From Chloroflexota bacterium (lineage in GTDB: Bacteria; Chloroflexota; Anaerolineae; Promineifilales; Promineifilaceae), in NCBI GenBank assembly GCA_008501785.1, contig QQUD01001108.1, positions 1 to 19,770 on the forward strand: a stretch of DNA of 19,770 bases, in the 5' to 3' direction. A program made the translations under genes and the position numbers. The notes below the pieces were generated by a model. The model ran no database searches, was not told the DNA's origin, and saw nothing but the letters and a program-made list of their open reading frames with translations. This document shows, piece by piece, positions 19,293-19,770 of this stretch. Positions within the stretch are counted from its first letter, which is position 1. Every line of letters starts with the position of its first letter.

Positions 19293-19770
19293 CTAAAGGA
19301 TGTCTCCCCCATTGCATTCCCAATTTTTGATGTCAAATAAGATTGGGGGGAGGTTGTCAATAAGTGGTTTGAATGTGAGGAAGTAGGGGGTTCGGGTAAC
19401 AGGCAGCGGGACACAAAAGTTCGTTTCTTGCAGCATCGTTTGTAGATTTGCCTCTGGTGTGGTGAGAAGATGTACAAAACGGATGCCATTTTTACGCAGC
19501 GTGGTACAAAAACGAGTTAGCAGTTCGGCTAGATCATCGCTGTAGGCGGTGAGCAGTGAAACGCCAGCAATCGGACCTCGTCGAAATGGCCGAAAGACGA
19601 CGATGCCACGCACGGAAACGGCCGTTTCCCACACCCCAAAGTGATAGTGGCGGAAGGGGTGCAATGCATAACGGTGAAAAATCCAAGACGGCGTCACCTG
19701 AAAGCAAACGCGATGCGGATTGATCGGTTCTGTAAATGGTTTGTCAGGCCATTCCGTTGTCAGCTTGAGG
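19293..19770 (-). CDS. C-terminal part of a GNAT-like acetyltransferase (runs off right edge)
   Basis: The frame is open from the window edge to a stop at 19293, giving 158 residues. The apparent GTG start at 19697 is internal, since the frame continues upstream through LKLTTEWPDKPFTEP. Strands and a helix (VVFRPFRRGPIAGVSLLTAY, then LTRFCTTLRKNGIRFVHLLTTPEANLQTML) fit the second half of a GNAT fold: a strand pair, a helix, and the late helix where a low-activity copy of acyl-CoA contacts is expected. It ends in NWECNGGDIL, a tail I associate with GNAT-like proteins of Chloroflexota. The acyl-CoA binding motif is not in view, so the assignment is tentative. Confidence 0.55.
   Translation of the reverse strand, partial: LKLTTEWPDKPFTEPINPHRVCFQVTPSWIFHRYALHPFRHYHFGVWETAVSVRGIVVFRPFRRGPIAGVSLLTAYSDDLAELLTRFCTTLRKNGIRFVHLLTTPEANLQTMLQETNFCVPLPVTRTPYFLTFKPLIDNLPPILFDIKNWECNGGDIL

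Larger units (their letters stand above)
22..19626. repeat. Highly iterated palindrome AACGGCCGTT (25 exact copies)
   Basis: Exact copies begin at 22, 978, 1122, 1721, 2793, 2863, 3251, 4495, 5499, 7212, 7812, 8654, 9545, 10033, 11123, 11168, 15613, 15773, 16119, 16497, 17726, 17825, 19112, 19145 and 19617. One-base variants with the CGGCCG core begin at 3343, 6012, 6427, 6628, 9633, 13127, 17016, 17322 and 17771. Chance expectation for a 10-mer in this length is about 0.02. Only one further CGGCCG (12406) lies outside this context. Several copies extend to longer perfect palindromes, such as GGAAACGGCCGTTTCC at 19614-19629. All exact copies are in coding sequence. Confidence 0.95.

Overview
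The window looks like a chromosomal segment of a Chloroflexota bacterium, probably of the Anaerolineae or a nearby class. This is inferred from style, not from a marker gene. The clues are roughly balanced base composition, several lipoproteins with Pro/Thr/Glu-rich linkers of the LPTPTP type, OmpR-like regulators with an extra segment between receiver and DNA-binding domain, and a GNAT-like C-terminus ending in WECNGGDIL. No rRNA, plasmid, phage or CRISPR signal was seen.

Layout. (1) 1-1190, minus strand: two lipoproteins. The second is an M15B D,D-carboxypeptidase; the first is cut by the left edge, starts with TTG and has a similar N-terminus. (2) 1476-3817: an Lrp/AsnC regulator and an EamA exporter, convergent with a membrane zincin-like protein. 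(3) 3930-4731: a Phd/YefM-VapC type toxin-antitoxin pair, then a decayed beta-propeller fragment. (4) 5049-7412, minus: the DNA-uptake channel ComEC. (5) 7477-9188: two tandem paralogous OmpR/PhoB response regulators with no kinase beside them. (6) 9187-10659: a NudL-like Nudix hydrolase, a four-helix membrane protein and tRNA-Pro(GGG). (7) 10660-11078: a gene-free stretch with a MITE-like element and a paired inverted repeat. (8) 11079-15884: a small lipoprotein and an Opp/Dpp-type ABC transporter (two permeases, two ATPases) without a substrate-binding protein. (9) 15948-17534, minus: a histidine phosphatase and a CPBP-family membrane protease. (10) 17646-19770: an esterase-like lipoprotein, a lipoprotein of unknown function and an acetyltransferase-like fragment cut by the right edge.

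The strongest unexplained signal is genome-wide in style. The perfect 10-bp palindrome AACGGCCGTT occurs 25 times (about 0.02 expected by chance), with nine further one-base variants. All 25 copies lie inside genes and 21 are read in the same frame as Thr-Ala-Val. This resembles HIP1 of cyanobacteria or a DNA-uptake sequence, and I do not know it as a described motif. Around it the gene gaps hold several unrelated repeat families: a 63-bp paired inverted repeat (two copies), a long palindrome with a compensatory base change (two copies), a 170-bp MITE-like element with a 5-bp target duplication, heptad and hexad short repeats, and an in-frame 21-bp tandem repeat that forms the tail of one ABC ATPase.
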